Below, one piece after another: positions 9,200-17,540 of a DNA stretch of 64,000 nt (its first letter is position 1; every line of letters begins with the position of its first letter). A program made the position numbers and the translations under genes. A model generated the notes under the pieces. That model made no database searches. It had not been told where the DNA came from and was given only the letters and a program-made list of their open reading frames with translations. Origin of the DNA: Chenggangzhangella methanolivorans. GTDB taxonomy: Bacteria > Pseudomonadota > Alphaproteobacteria > Rhizobiales > Methylopilaceae. The stretch is from the NCBI RefSeq assembly GCF_019797865.1, contig NZ_CP081869.1, positions 930,001 through 994,000 on the forward strand. The letters run 5' to 3'.

Positions 9200-11120
9200 C
9201 CGCCACCTCCAACACGCGGATGCAACGGGCTTTTCGGCCGCCGCCGAGGTCGGAGAGCGCGATCGGCCCGGCCGCGCAATCGGCCACGCCGATCCGGCAG
9301 CGCGGCGCGAACGAACAGCCCTGCGGCCGGCCGTCGATCGGCGGCGGCCCGCCCTCGATCGCCTCGAGCGCCCGGTCCGGCTTGCCGAGCTTCGGCGCGC
9401 AGGCGAGAAGCCTCGCGCTGTAGGGATGGCGCGGGCTTTGGAGCACCTCGCGGGTCGGCCCTTCCTCGACGATCTCGCCGGCGTACATCACCGCGACCCG
9501 CTCGCAGAGCGCCTCGATCACCGAGAAATCATGGCTGACGAAGACGAGCGCCGCGCCGCGTTCCGTCCGCAGTTTCTTGAACAATCTCAGCGCCGTAGCC
9601 TGCGTGGTGGCGTCGAGCGCGGTCGTCGGCTCGTCGGCGATCAGAACCTCCGGATCAGCCGCCACCGCCATCGCGACGCCGACGCGCTGGCGCTGGCCGC
9701 CCGAAAGCTCGTGCGGATAGGCCGAGAAAATGCGTTCGGGATCAGGAAGTTCGACCTCGACGATCAGCTCGCGCGCGCGCGCTTCCGCAGCCTTCGCGGC
9801 GACGCCGCCATGCGCCGCGACCGCCTCGGCGATCTGCCGGCCGACGGCCATGACGGGGTTCAGCGTGGTCGAGGGATCCTGGAACACATAGGCGATCCGG
9901 GCCCCGCGGACCGCCCGCAAGTCTTCGAAAGACAACGCGAAAATGTCCTCGCCCCGCAGCGCCGCGCGGCCGCCGACGATCGCGCCCGGCGGCGAGGCGA
10001 CGAGCCGGGCGAGCGACAGCGCCGTGACCGACTTGCCCGACCCGGACTCGCCCACGATCCCAAGAGAACCGCCGGGTTCGAGCGCGAAGGAGACCTCGCG
10101 GACCGCCGCGTGACGCCCCGACGGGAGATCGAACGCCGTGGTGAGAGCCTCGACCGCAAGCAGCGGGTCGGCGTCCTGCGTCGCCGTCGACGGGCAGCGG
10201 TCGGCGGGTCGCTCGACCGCCGTGGCGGCCGCCGGCGCCCCGCCCCGCCCGTCGGCCATGCGCGGGTCGAGCAGGTCCCGCAGGCCGTCGCCCAAGAGAT
10301 TCAAGCCGACGACCAGCAGGAAGGTGACGACGCCCGGGACCGCCGCGACATGCGGCGCGACCGCGAGCGTCTTGCGGCCGTCGCCGAGCATCGAGCCGAG
10401 ATCGGCCTGCGGCGGCTGCGCGCCGAGGCCGAGAAACGACAGGCCGGCGGTCTCCAGGATCATCCAGCCGATGGTGGTGGCGGCCGTCACCACGATCAGC
10501 GGCAAAACGTTCGGCAGCACTTCCGCGAGGAGAATGCGCAGGTCCGAGAGGCCGGCCATCCGCGCGGCCTCGACATAGTCGCGGCCCACGACCACGAGCG
10601 CCGAACCGCGGACCGCGCGGGCGAAGAACGGCACGTTGGCGATCGCGATCGCGATGGCGGCGTTCATGAGGCCGGGCCCGAGCGTCGCCACCACGCCGAG
10701 CGCGAGCAGCAGGTAGGGAAACGCCATCAGCACGTCGACCAGCCGCATCAGCGCGCCGTCGACGAAACGACCGTAGAAGGCGGCCAGAAGCCCGATCGCC
10801 GAGCCGACGAACGCCGCCGCGAGCGTCGCCAGGGCCCCGACCGCGAGGCTGACGCGCAGACCCCAGACGACGCGCGCGAGCACGTCGCGGCCGAGCTGGT
10901 CGGTCCCGAGAAGGCCATGGCCCGAGAGCGGCGGCATGAGGCGTCGCGCGGGCTCGGCGAGATCGGGGTCAGCGAGCGGAAGGAGCGGCGCCAGGACCGC
11001 GGCCGCGACGAACATGCCGACGATCCCGAGCCCGACCGCCGCGAGCGGCTGGCGGACGAGCCGCGACAGCGCTCCGGCGCGGCCTTGGCTTCGGGGCGCT
11101 TCGATCGCCGTCGCCGTCAC
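9186..11120 (-). CDS. ABC transporter permease-ATPase fusion (DppC-DppD type)
   Basis: 644 residues. Residues 1 to about 290 are a DppC-like inner membrane permease with GTDQLGRDVLARVVWG near the N-terminus and EAARMAGLSDLRILLAEVLPN as the ATPase-contact loop. A Pro/Ala-rich linker of about 30 residues leads to a DppD-like ATPase from about 320 with Walker A GESGSGKSV, signature LSGGQRQRVGVAMA, Walker B VLIADEPTTALD and the C-terminal cysteine-containing block CSFAPRCRIGVADC typical of the oligopeptide family. Such fusions are known in Rhizobiales. The start overlaps the upstream permease stop by 4 nt (ATGA). Confidence 0.88.
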   Translation of the reverse strand: MTATAIEAPRSQGRAGALSRLVRQPLAAVGLGIVGMFVAAAVLAPLLPLADPDLAEPARRLMPPLSGHGLLGTDQLGRDVLARVVWGLRVSLAVGALATLAAAFVGSAIGLLAAFYGRFVDGALMRLVDVLMAFPYLLLALGVVATLGPGLMNAAIAIAIANVPFFARAVRGSALVVVGRDYVEAARMAGLSDLRILLAEVLPNVLPLIVVTAATTIGWMILETAGLSFLGLGAQPPQADLGSMLGDGRKTLAVAPHVAAVPGVVTFLLVVGLNLLGDGLRDLLDPRMADGRGGAPAAATAVERPADRCPSTATQDADPLLAVEALTTAFDLPSGRHAAVREVSFALEPGGSLGIVGESGSGKSVTALSLARLVASPPGAIVGGRAALRGEDIFALSFEDLRAVRGARIAYVFQDPSTTLNPVMAVGRQIAEAVAAHGGVAAKAAEARARELIVEVELPDPERIFSAYPHELSGGQRQRVGVAMAVAADPEVLIADEPTTALDATTQATALRLFKKLRTERGAALVFVSHDFSVIEALCERVAVMYAGEIVEEGPTREVLQSPRHPYSARLLACAPKLGKPDRALEAIEGGPPPIDGRPQGCSFAPRCRIGVADCAAGPIALSDLGGGRKARCIRVLEVADGRY

Positions 11121-12064
11121 GTCTTGATCCTCGGATCAAGCGCGGCCTGCAGCAGGTCGGTCGCGACGTTGATCGCGACGTAGAGCGTCGCCACGACCAG
11201 CACGCCGCCCTGCACGAGCAGCACGTCGCGGCGGCCGATCGCCTCGACCAGCATCCGGCCGATGCCCGGCCACTGGAACACGGTCTCGACATAGACAGCG
11301 CCGCCCAGCACGTATCCGGCTTGCAGGCCGATGACCGGGACCACCGCGACAAGCGCGGGCTTCAGGGCATGGACGCCGATCACCCGGTCCTCGGCGACGC
11401 CCTTGGCGCGGGCGGTGCGGACATGGTCCTGCCGCAGCACGTCGAGCATCGCGGCGCGGGTGAGCCGGCCGACGATCGCGGTCGCGACGACCGCAAGCGT
11501 GACGGCCGGCAGGACGAGGTGGTGCAGCAGGTCGAAAAGCCCCCGCCCGCCGAACAGCGAGACCATTCCGCCGGTGGGAAACCAGCCGAGCTCCACCCCC
11601 AGCCACTGCGCGGCGAGGATGCCGAAGAAGAACGACGGGGTGGAGATCCCGACGAGGAGCAGCAGCCGCACCGCGCCGTCGAAGGCGGTGTTCTGGCGGA
11701 CCGCCGAGACGACGCCCGCCGCAAGCCCGAAGAACACGCTGAGCGAGAGCGCGGCGGAGGCGAGGATCAGCGTCGGGCCGATACGGTCGCGCACCTCGTC
11801 GAGCACCGGCCGGTCGAGCGCGTAGGAGCGGCCGAGATCGCCGGTGAGCACGCCCTTCAGCCAGATCAGGTAGCGAACCGGCAGAGGCTGGTCGAGGCCG
11901 AGGTCGGCGTTCAGCCGCGCCACCGTCTCGGGCGTCGCGAAGGCGCCGAGAATGGCGAGCGCGGGATCGCCCGGGATCAGCGCCATGACGAGAAACACGA
12001 CCACCGACACGCCGAACAGCACGGGCACGGCGAGCGCGATCCGGCGGAGCGCATAGGCGATCAT
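11117..12064 (-). CDS. ABC transporter permease (DppB type)
   Basis: 315 residues, six predicted membrane segments. Family blocks: the N-terminal YALRRIALAVPVLFGVSVVVF, the periplasmic DLGLDQPLPVRYLIWLKGVLTGDLGRSY and the cytoplasmic loop TARAKGVAEDRVIGVHALKPA. It pairs with the DppC half of the downstream fusion to form the membrane channel. It lies 49 nt after the binding-protein gene and overlaps the fusion gene by 4 nt. Confidence 0.9.
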   Translation of the reverse strand: MIAYALRRIALAVPVLFGVSVVVFLVMALIPGDPALAILGAFATPETVARLNADLGLDQPLPVRYLIWLKGVLTGDLGRSYALDRPVLDEVRDRIGPTLILASAALSLSVFFGLAAGVVSAVRQNTAFDGAVRLLLLVGISTPSFFFGILAAQWLGVELGWFPTGGMVSLFGGRGLFDLLHHLVLPAVTLAVVATAIVGRLTRAAMLDVLRQDHVRTARAKGVAEDRVIGVHALKPALVAVVPVIGLQAGYVLGGAVYVETVFQWPGIGRMLVEAIGRRDVLLVQGGVLVVATLYVAINVATDLLQAALDPRIKT

Positions 12065-12113
12065 CGGGCGCCGCAGCGGCTGAGGCGGACTGCGTGCTTT
12101 CCTCTCCGCATGC

Positions 12114-13691
12114 TCACTTCTTGTTAACCATACGCAGATCCATCAAAAATGACGGCTGAAGCTCGAACCCCTGAACGCTCGCGGAGACGGCGGCGTCCTG
12201 CTTCCAGCTCGCCACGAACGCCCAAGGCGCGTCGTCATGGACGAGCCGGTCGACGCGCCGGTAGAGCGCGGCGCGCGCCTTCGGGTCCTGCTCGGCGCGG
12301 GCCTCGTCGAGCAGCCGGTCGAGCTCGGGGTTCTCGTAGTATCCGGCGTTGAAGCCTCCTTTGTCGGGCGTCGCCGAACCCTTGAGCGCGAGCGAGGGCA
12401 GCGTGTCGGGGTCGTTCGTCATCCACGCCATCTCGGCCATGGCGGCGTCCTTCAGGCCGCCGTTGACGCGGGCGAGATAGGCGTTCCACTCGAAGGTCTC
12501 GACGCGCGCGTCGAGGCCGACGCGACGCAGGTCCGACTGGATCGCCGTCGCCATCGCGATCGGCTCCAGCATGCCGGAGCCGCCCTCGGCCGCGAGCAGG
12601 GTGACGCGCGCGCCCTCGGCTCCGGCCTCGCGAATGAGCGCGCGCGCCTTCTCGGGATCGTGCGGATAAGGCGTCACCGCCGGGTCGCTCGCGGGGCCGA
12701 ACGCCTCGGAGATCGGACCTGCAGGCGCGGTCGCGGTTCCCTGCAGCACGTCGTGGACGAGCGTTTCCCTGTCGATCGCGAGACTGATCGCCCGGCGCAC
12801 CCGGACGTCCTTGGTCGGCCCTTCGCGGACGTTGAGGATCAGGAACCACAGATGCGGCCCTGCGGCCTCCGCGAGACGAAAACGCGGGTCGCCGCGAAAG
12901 GCCGCGACGCTGTCGGCCGGAAGCTCCGGCATCACGTCGAGGCCGCCGGCGAGCATCTCGCTCAGCCGTGCGTTGGCGTCGGCGATCGGCCGGAACACGA
13001 GCGCGTCGATTTTCGGCGCACCGTCCCGGTGCTCGCGGTTCGCCTCCAGCCTGACCTGCCGCTCGCTCTCCCAGCCCGCGAAGCGGAACGGTCCGGTGCC
13101 GACCGGCGCGCGTGCAAACCCCCGGCCGAGCTTCGTGACGGCCGTCGGCGAGACCATCAGCCCGGCCGGATAAGCGAGGTTCGAAAGCAGCGGGGCGTAA
13201 GGCGCCTCGAGCCGCAGCTTTATGGTTAACGGATCGACAACAATGACTTCGCGCACCGGCTTGAAGAAGAAGGAGAGCGGGAACGGGCCGGTTCCGGCCG
13301 CCGGATGCTTCGGGTCGAGCATCCGGTCGAGATTGAACTTCACGGCGTCGGCGTCGAAGGGCGTTCCGTCATGGAAGCGAACACCCGGCTTCAGGTGGAA
13401 GACGTAGGTCTTTCCGCCGTCGAGGATTTCCCAGCGCTCCGCGAGGCCCGGGCCGACCTCGAGCGTCCCGGGCCGGTAGCGCGTCAGCCCCTCGAAGACG
13501 TTGACCAGGATGCGGAAGTCGTTGACGGCCGTCACCGTCGCCGGATCAAGCGATTTCGGCTCCGCGAGCTGGCCGATGACGAGCGTGTCCGGCGGGATCG
13601 CGGCGCGGCCGGCCCCCATGGCGACGAGCCCCGCGACGCCCGCGGCGAGCGCGCCGGCCACGCAGATGAATCCCAGTCCCAGACGTCCCAT
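12114..13691 (-). CDS. ABC transporter substrate-binding protein (SBP family 5)
   Basis: 525 residues. A signal or anchor segment (residues 5-27) is followed by LVIGQLAEPKSLDPATV and the family 5 hallmark block YVFHLKPGVRFHDGTPFDADAVKFNLDR. Further blocks are GTGPFRFAGWES and RVRRAISLAIDRETLV. It would capture a peptide or nickel-chelate-like ligand in the periplasm for the importer encoded directly downstream. It is the first gene of the five-gene leftward run and diverges from the RTX gene. Confidence 0.88.
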   Translation of the reverse strand: MGRLGLGFICVAGALAAGVAGLVAMGAGRAAIPPDTLVIGQLAEPKSLDPATVTAVNDFRILVNVFEGLTRYRPGTLEVGPGLAERWEILDGGKTYVFHLKPGVRFHDGTPFDADAVKFNLDRMLDPKHPAAGTGPFPLSFFFKPVREVIVVDPLTIKLRLEAPYAPLLSNLAYPAGLMVSPTAVTKLGRGFARAPVGTGPFRFAGWESERQVRLEANREHRDGAPKIDALVFRPIADANARLSEMLAGGLDVMPELPADSVAAFRGDPRFRLAEAAGPHLWFLILNVREGPTKDVRVRRAISLAIDRETLVHDVLQGTATAPAGPISEAFGPASDPAVTPYPHDPEKARALIREAGAEGARVTLLAAEGGSGMLEPIAMATAIQSDLRRVGLDARVETFEWNAYLARVNGGLKDAAMAEMAWMTNDPDTLPSLALKGSATPDKGGFNAGYYENPELDRLLDEARAEQDPKARAALYRRVDRLVHDDAPWAFVASWKQDAAVSASVQGFELQPSFLMDLRMVNKK

Positions 13692-13785
13692 CGCGGCTCG
13701 CCGCCTCCCTTCCGGCTCTGCCGTTATGGCGCGCCGTCGGCCACGACCAAGCCGCGGCCTCGGATGGGCGCGACGACCCGCATGG

Positions 13786-13800
13786 TTACGACACGGTTAA
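13786..13800. promoter_or_regulatory. CtrA-like motif in the SBP/RTX intergenic region
   Basis: TTAC-N7-TTAA (TTAC 13786-13789, TTAA 13797-13800) differs by one base from the CtrA consensus TTAA-N7-TTAA. It lies 103 nt before the RTX start and 95 nt before the divergent SBP start. Confidence 0.25.
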
Positions 13801-13902
13801 GTGATCACCCGATCTGCATCCCGCCTCCCGCGCCGCGGGTAGCCCCCTCGGACGCACCCGAGTGGGCGTCTTAGCGAGTCGACACGACTGGGAGGACGAC
13901 GC

Positions 13903-16023
13903 ATGGCGAATGTCACGGGAACGGCCGGCAGCGACTTCATTCACCGCGCGGACGACGGCAAGACGCCGCCGGACGGCGCGAACGACATTCCGCAGACCAC
14001 CGACGGCCGCGACAGCATCGACGCGGGCCTTGGCGACGACACCATCTTCGGCGGGCGCGGCGGCGACGCCGCCTTCCTCAACGTGCTGACCGACGGGGCG
14101 GACGAGATCAATCTCGGCCAGGGCTTCGACCGGGTCGAGGTCGAGGGAAGCGGGACCGGCGAGACGCAGGTGCGGCTCACCTTCACTTCGGCGGAAGTCG
14201 GCAACGGCGACACGAACGACAGCGGGACGCTTCCGAACCAGGACGGCGGCCTTGCGGTGCGGCTTCAGGCCGAGGACGGCTCCGACGGCCTCACCGGTCC
14301 GATCACCCGCACCGACGACGAGGGCATCACCTTCGTGGCCGGCGACGGCGTGAAGTTCGACGTCCGCGATCTTGTCTCCGGCGCGGCGCGCGGCGACGAA
14401 TTCGACGTCGTCACGCTCGGAACCTCGAAAGACGACGCGCTGCGCGCCGACGACAACCAGCGCAACCACTACATCAACGGCGGCGCCGGCGACGACGGCA
14501 TCCTCGGCGGCGTCGGGCGCGACTTTCTGGTCGGCGGAGCCGGCGCGGACGTGCTGAACGGACGCCTCGGCGCCGACAGCTTCATCGGCGGTTCCGGCGA
14601 CGACTCGATCTTCGGCGGCCGCGGCGACGACGTCGTGTTCCACAACATCACCACGGACGGCGCCGACCAGGTCAATCTCGGGGCCGACGACGACACGGTG
14701 AACGTGACCGCCGCCGCCGAGACCCAGGTCCGCCTCACCTTCACCTCGTCCGAGGTCGGCAACGGGAACGCCAACGACAGCGGGACCATGCCCAACCAGG
14801 ACGGCGGCCTCGCTGTCCGCATGCAGGCCGAGGACGGCTCGGACGGCCTGACCGGCCCGATCACCCGCGTCGACGACGAGGGCGTCACCTTCATCGCCGG
14901 CGAGGGCGTGACCTTCGACGTCCGCGACCTCGTCTCCGGCGTCGCGCGCGGCGACGGGTTCGAGGTGGTGCGGCTCGGCACCTCGGGCGACGACTTCCTG
15001 AACGCAGTCGACAAGGACCGCGCCTACTACATCAACGGCGGCATGGGGAACGACAAGATCGTGGGCGGCGACGTCGACGACTTCCTGGTCGGCGGCGCAG
15101 GCAACGACACGCTGCTCGGCCGCCTCGGCGACGACAGCTTCATCGGCGGCGGCGGCGACGACGTCATCAAGGGCGGGCGCGGAGCCGACACGGTAATCCA
15201 CAACATCACCACCGACGGCGCCGACCAGATCCAGCTCGACCGCGGCGGAGACGAAGTGGTGGTGAACGCCACGACCCCGACGGAGGTGCGCCTGACCTTC
15301 ACCTCCACCGAAGTCGGCAACGGCTCGGGCTTCGACTCCGGGACCATGCCGAACCAGGACGGCGGCCTCGCCGTGCGCATGCAGGCCGAGGACGGCGCGG
15401 ACGGCCTGACTGGCCCGATCACCCGTCGACGACGAGGGCATCACCTTCACGGCCGGGACCGGCGTCACCTTCGACGTCCGCGACCTCGTCTCGGGCGTCG
15501 CGCGCGGGAACGAGTTCGAGGTGGTGAAGCTCGGGACCGACGGCGACAACACGATGTTCTTCGACGACCCGTCGCGGGCGACCTACATCAACGCCGGCGC
15601 CGGGAACGACAGGTGGTGGGCGGAAACGCCGACGACTTCCTCGTCGGCGGCGTCGGCGACGACACGCTGAACGGCGGCTCCGGCGCTGACAGCATGATCG
15701 GCGGCGCGGGCGCGGACGTGTTCGCGTTCTCAAGCCCGCTTGGCGGCGGGAACGTCGACGCGATCCTCGACTTCGCGGTCGCCGACGACACGATCGAGCT
15801 CGACGCCGGCGTGTTCCGCAAGATCGGCGAAGGCGGGCTCGACGCCGACGCATTCACGATCGGGACCGCGGCGACCGACGGCGACCACCGCATCATCTAC
15901 GACGCGGCGACCGGCTCGCTGTTCTACGACCGCGACGGTTCGGGCGATAAGTTCGAGGCTGTCGAGTTCGCGAAAATCACCGCCGGCCTCGACCTCAGCG
16001 AGGACGATTTCCGCATCGCTTGA
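13903..16023 (+). CDS. RTX-type calcium-binding repeat protein, probably type I secreted (frameshifted)
   Basis: About 707 residues from an ATG behind GGGAGGA. It carries glycine/aspartate nonapeptides such as GGAGNDTLLG, GGRGDD and GGSGADS. Three copies of a 186-residue unit follow one another: conserved VRLTFTS blocks start at 14,170, 14,728 and 15,286, exactly 558 nt apart. Each unit joins an RTX block to a 75-residue segment with EVGNGNANDSGTMPNQDGG, LTGPITRVDDEG and FDVRDLVSG. The C-terminus (GADVFAFSSPLGGGNVDAI, IIYDAATGSLFYDRDG) looks like the serralysin-type C-terminal region that precedes type I secretion signals. Two breaks, -2 at about 15,426 and -1 at about 15,609, cancel, so only 60 residues read wrongly. 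No type I exporter is in the window. Confidence 0.82.
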   Translation: MANVTGTAGSDFIHRADDGKTPPDGANDIPQTTDGRDSIDAGLGDDTIFGGRGGDAAFLNVLTDGADEINLGQGFDRVEVEGSGTGETQVRLTFTSAEVGNGDTNDSGTLPNQDGGLAVRLQAEDGSDGLTGPITRTDDEGITFVAGDGVKFDVRDLVSGAARGDEFDVVTLGTSKDDALRADDNQRNHYINGGAGDDGILGGVGRDFLVGGAGADVLNGRLGADSFIGGSGDDSIFGGRGDDVVFHNITTDGADQVNLGADDDTVNVTAAAETQVRLTFTSSEVGNGNANDSGTMPNQDGGLAVRMQAEDGSDGLTGPITRVDDEGVTFIAGEGVTFDVRDLVSGVARGDGFEVVRLGTSGDDFLNAVDKDRAYYINGGMGNDKIVGGDVDDFLVGGAGNDTLLGRLGDDSFIGGGGDDVIKGGRGADTVIHNITTDGADQIQLDRGGDEVVVNATTPTEVRLTFTSTEVGNGSGFDSGTMPNQDGGLAVRMQAEDGADGLTGPITRRRRGHHLHGRDRRHLRRPRPRLGRRARERVRGGEARDRRRQHDVLRRPVAGDLHQRRRRERQVVGGNADDFLVGGVGDDTLNGGSGADSMIGGAGADVFAFSSPLGGGNVDAILDFAVADDTIELDAGVFRKIGEGGLDADAFTIGTAATDGDHRIIYDAATGSLFYDRDGSGDKFEAVEFAKITAGLDLSEDDFRIA

Positions 16024-16048
16024 CGGGCGCTGCGCCAACGATGAAGAA

Positions 16049-16079
16049 GCGGGGGCCGGCCCGACCGGCTCCCGCTTTT
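16049..16079 (+). terminator. Rho-independent terminator after the RTX gene
   Basis: An 11-bp stem with one mismatch (16,049-16,059 with 16,065-16,075, GCGGGGGCCGG/CCGGCTCCCGC), 5-nt loop, then TTTT. It lies 25 nt after the RTX stop. Confidence 0.75.
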
Positions 16080-16098
16080 CGCTTTCAGCCTCCCCGAC

Positions 16099-16533
16099 AT
16101 GGATCCTGCGGCCTCATTCGGCCTGTTCAGCGCCGCCTTTCTGGCCGCGACGCTGCTTCCCGCCCAGTCCGAGGCGCTGCTCGTCGCGCTGATCCTGTCG
16201 GAGACCCAGCCGATCTGGACGCTGGTCGCGGTCGCGAGCCTCGGCAACGTGCTGGGGTCGCTGACCAACTGGCTGATCGGCCGGCAGATCGACCGGTTCA
16301 AGGATCGGCGCTGGTTTCCGGCGAGCGAAGCCGGCCTCGAACGCGCCAAGAACTGGTACGCCCGCTACGGGCGCTGGTCGCTGCTGCTCAGCTGGGCGCC
16401 AATCGTGGGCGACCCGCTGACGCTCGTGGCCGGCGCGCTGCGCGAGCCGCTCTGGTCGTTCCTGCTGCTCGTCACCGTCGCCAAAACCGGCCGCTACCTC
16501 GCTCTTGCGGCGATCACGACCGGCGTCGCCTGA
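16099..16533 (+). CDS. YqaA/DedA-like small membrane protein
   Basis: 144 residues with four hydrophobic segments. It begins FGLFSAAFLAATLLPAQSEALLVALIL and contains GNVLGSLTNWLIGR and RYGRWSLLLSWAPIVGDPLTLVAGALR, the pattern of YqaA-family proteins of the SNARE-associated/DedA superfamily. Such proteins are inner membrane and of unclear function, possibly lipid-related. It stands between the RTX terminator and the MBL-fold gene. Confidence 0.78.
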   Translation: MDPAASFGLFSAAFLAATLLPAQSEALLVALILSETQPIWTLVAVASLGNVLGSLTNWLIGRQIDRFKDRRWFPASEAGLERAKNWYARYGRWSLLLSWAPIVGDPLTLVAGALREPLWSFLLLVTVAKTGRYLALAAITTGVA

Positions 16534-16636
16534 GGCCGCGACGACCCGCCGCCCGCGATCGTGATCGCGCTCCTGCGGGGAGGCGCTATTCTCGTCCGAA
16601 CAGGCGATCCGCCCGCTGCGGCCGGAGGTGACGCGC

Positions 16637-17503
16637 ATGACCGGCGAGCCCGACGTCTCGACGTTCTTCGATCCCGCCACCAACACCTTCTCCTATGTGG
16701 TGAAGGACCCGGACGGGCCGGCCTGCGCCGTCGTCGACAGCGTGCTGGACTTCGACTACGCCTCGGGACGCGTCAGCCATCGCTCCGCGGACCTGATCGT
16801 CGCGCATGTGCGCGAGCGCGGCCTCGTGGTCGAATGGCTGCTCGAGACCCATGTGCACGCCGACCATCTGTCGGCCGCGCCCTACATCCAGCAGGCGCTC
16901 GGCGGCCGTGTCGCGATCGGCGCCGGCATCCGCGAGGTGCAGGAGACCTTCGGAAAGGTCTTCAACGAGGGCACGGACTTTCAGCGCGACGGCTCGCAGT
17001 TCGACCGCCTGTTCGAGGACGGCGACGCGTTCTCGATCGGCGGCCTCCCGGCGCGCGTGCTGCACACGCCGGGCCACACCCCGGCCTGCGTCACCTATGT
17101 GATCGGGGACGCCGCCTTTGTGGGCGACACGCTGTTCATGCCCGACAGCGGCACCGCGCGCGCGGACTTTCCCGGCGGCTGCGCCCGCACGCTGTTCCGC
17201 TCGGCGCAGCGCGTGCTGGCGCTGCCGCCCGAGACGAGGCTGTTCATGTGCCACGACTACGGCCCGAACGGCCGCGTGATCCACAACGAGACGACCGTCG
17301 CGGCCGAGCGCGCGGCCAACATTCATGTGCGCGAGGGCGTGAGCGAGGACGACTTCGTGAAGCTGCGCACCGAGCGCGACGCGACGCTCGCCATGCCGCG
17401 GCTCATCATCCCCTCGCTGCAGGTGAACATGAAGGCCGGCGAACTGCCCAAGCCCGAAAGCGACGGCAGGCGTTACCTGAAGATCCCGATCGACGGGCTG
17501 TGA
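16637..17503 (+). CDS. MBL-fold metallo-hydrolase, persulfide dioxygenase/Blh-like
   Basis: 288 residues from ATG 16,637, chosen because GGAGG lies 8 nt upstream; a GTG three codons earlier is in frame. The metal site reads THVHADHL, then LHTPGHTPACV, GDTLFMPDSGTARADFPGG and MCHDYGPNGR. This set (including the D in DSGTARADF) is that of ETHE1-like sulfur dioxygenases and the Blh regulators. Its position is isolated, so sulfide detoxification is only the family-based guess. Confidence 0.8.
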   Translation: MTGEPDVSTFFDPATNTFSYVVKDPDGPACAVVDSVLDFDYASGRVSHRSADLIVAHVRERGLVVEWLLETHVHADHLSAAPYIQQALGGRVAIGAGIREVQETFGKVFNEGTDFQRDGSQFDRLFEDGDAFSIGGLPARVLHTPGHTPACVTYVIGDAAFVGDTLFMPDSGTARADFPGGCARTLFRSAQRVLALPPETRLFMCHDYGPNGRVIHNETTVAAERAANIHVREGVSEDDFVKLRTERDATLAMPRLIIPSLQVNMKAGELPKPESDGRRYLKIPIDGL

Positions 17504-17540
17504 CGCTGAGCCGTGACCGGCGGCGCCGTCGGTCGCGACG

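Noticed and set aside
13786-15552. A 588-codon minus-strand frame
   Set aside because: Antisense to the RTX repeat protein; its Val/Ala repeats mirror the 558-nt units.
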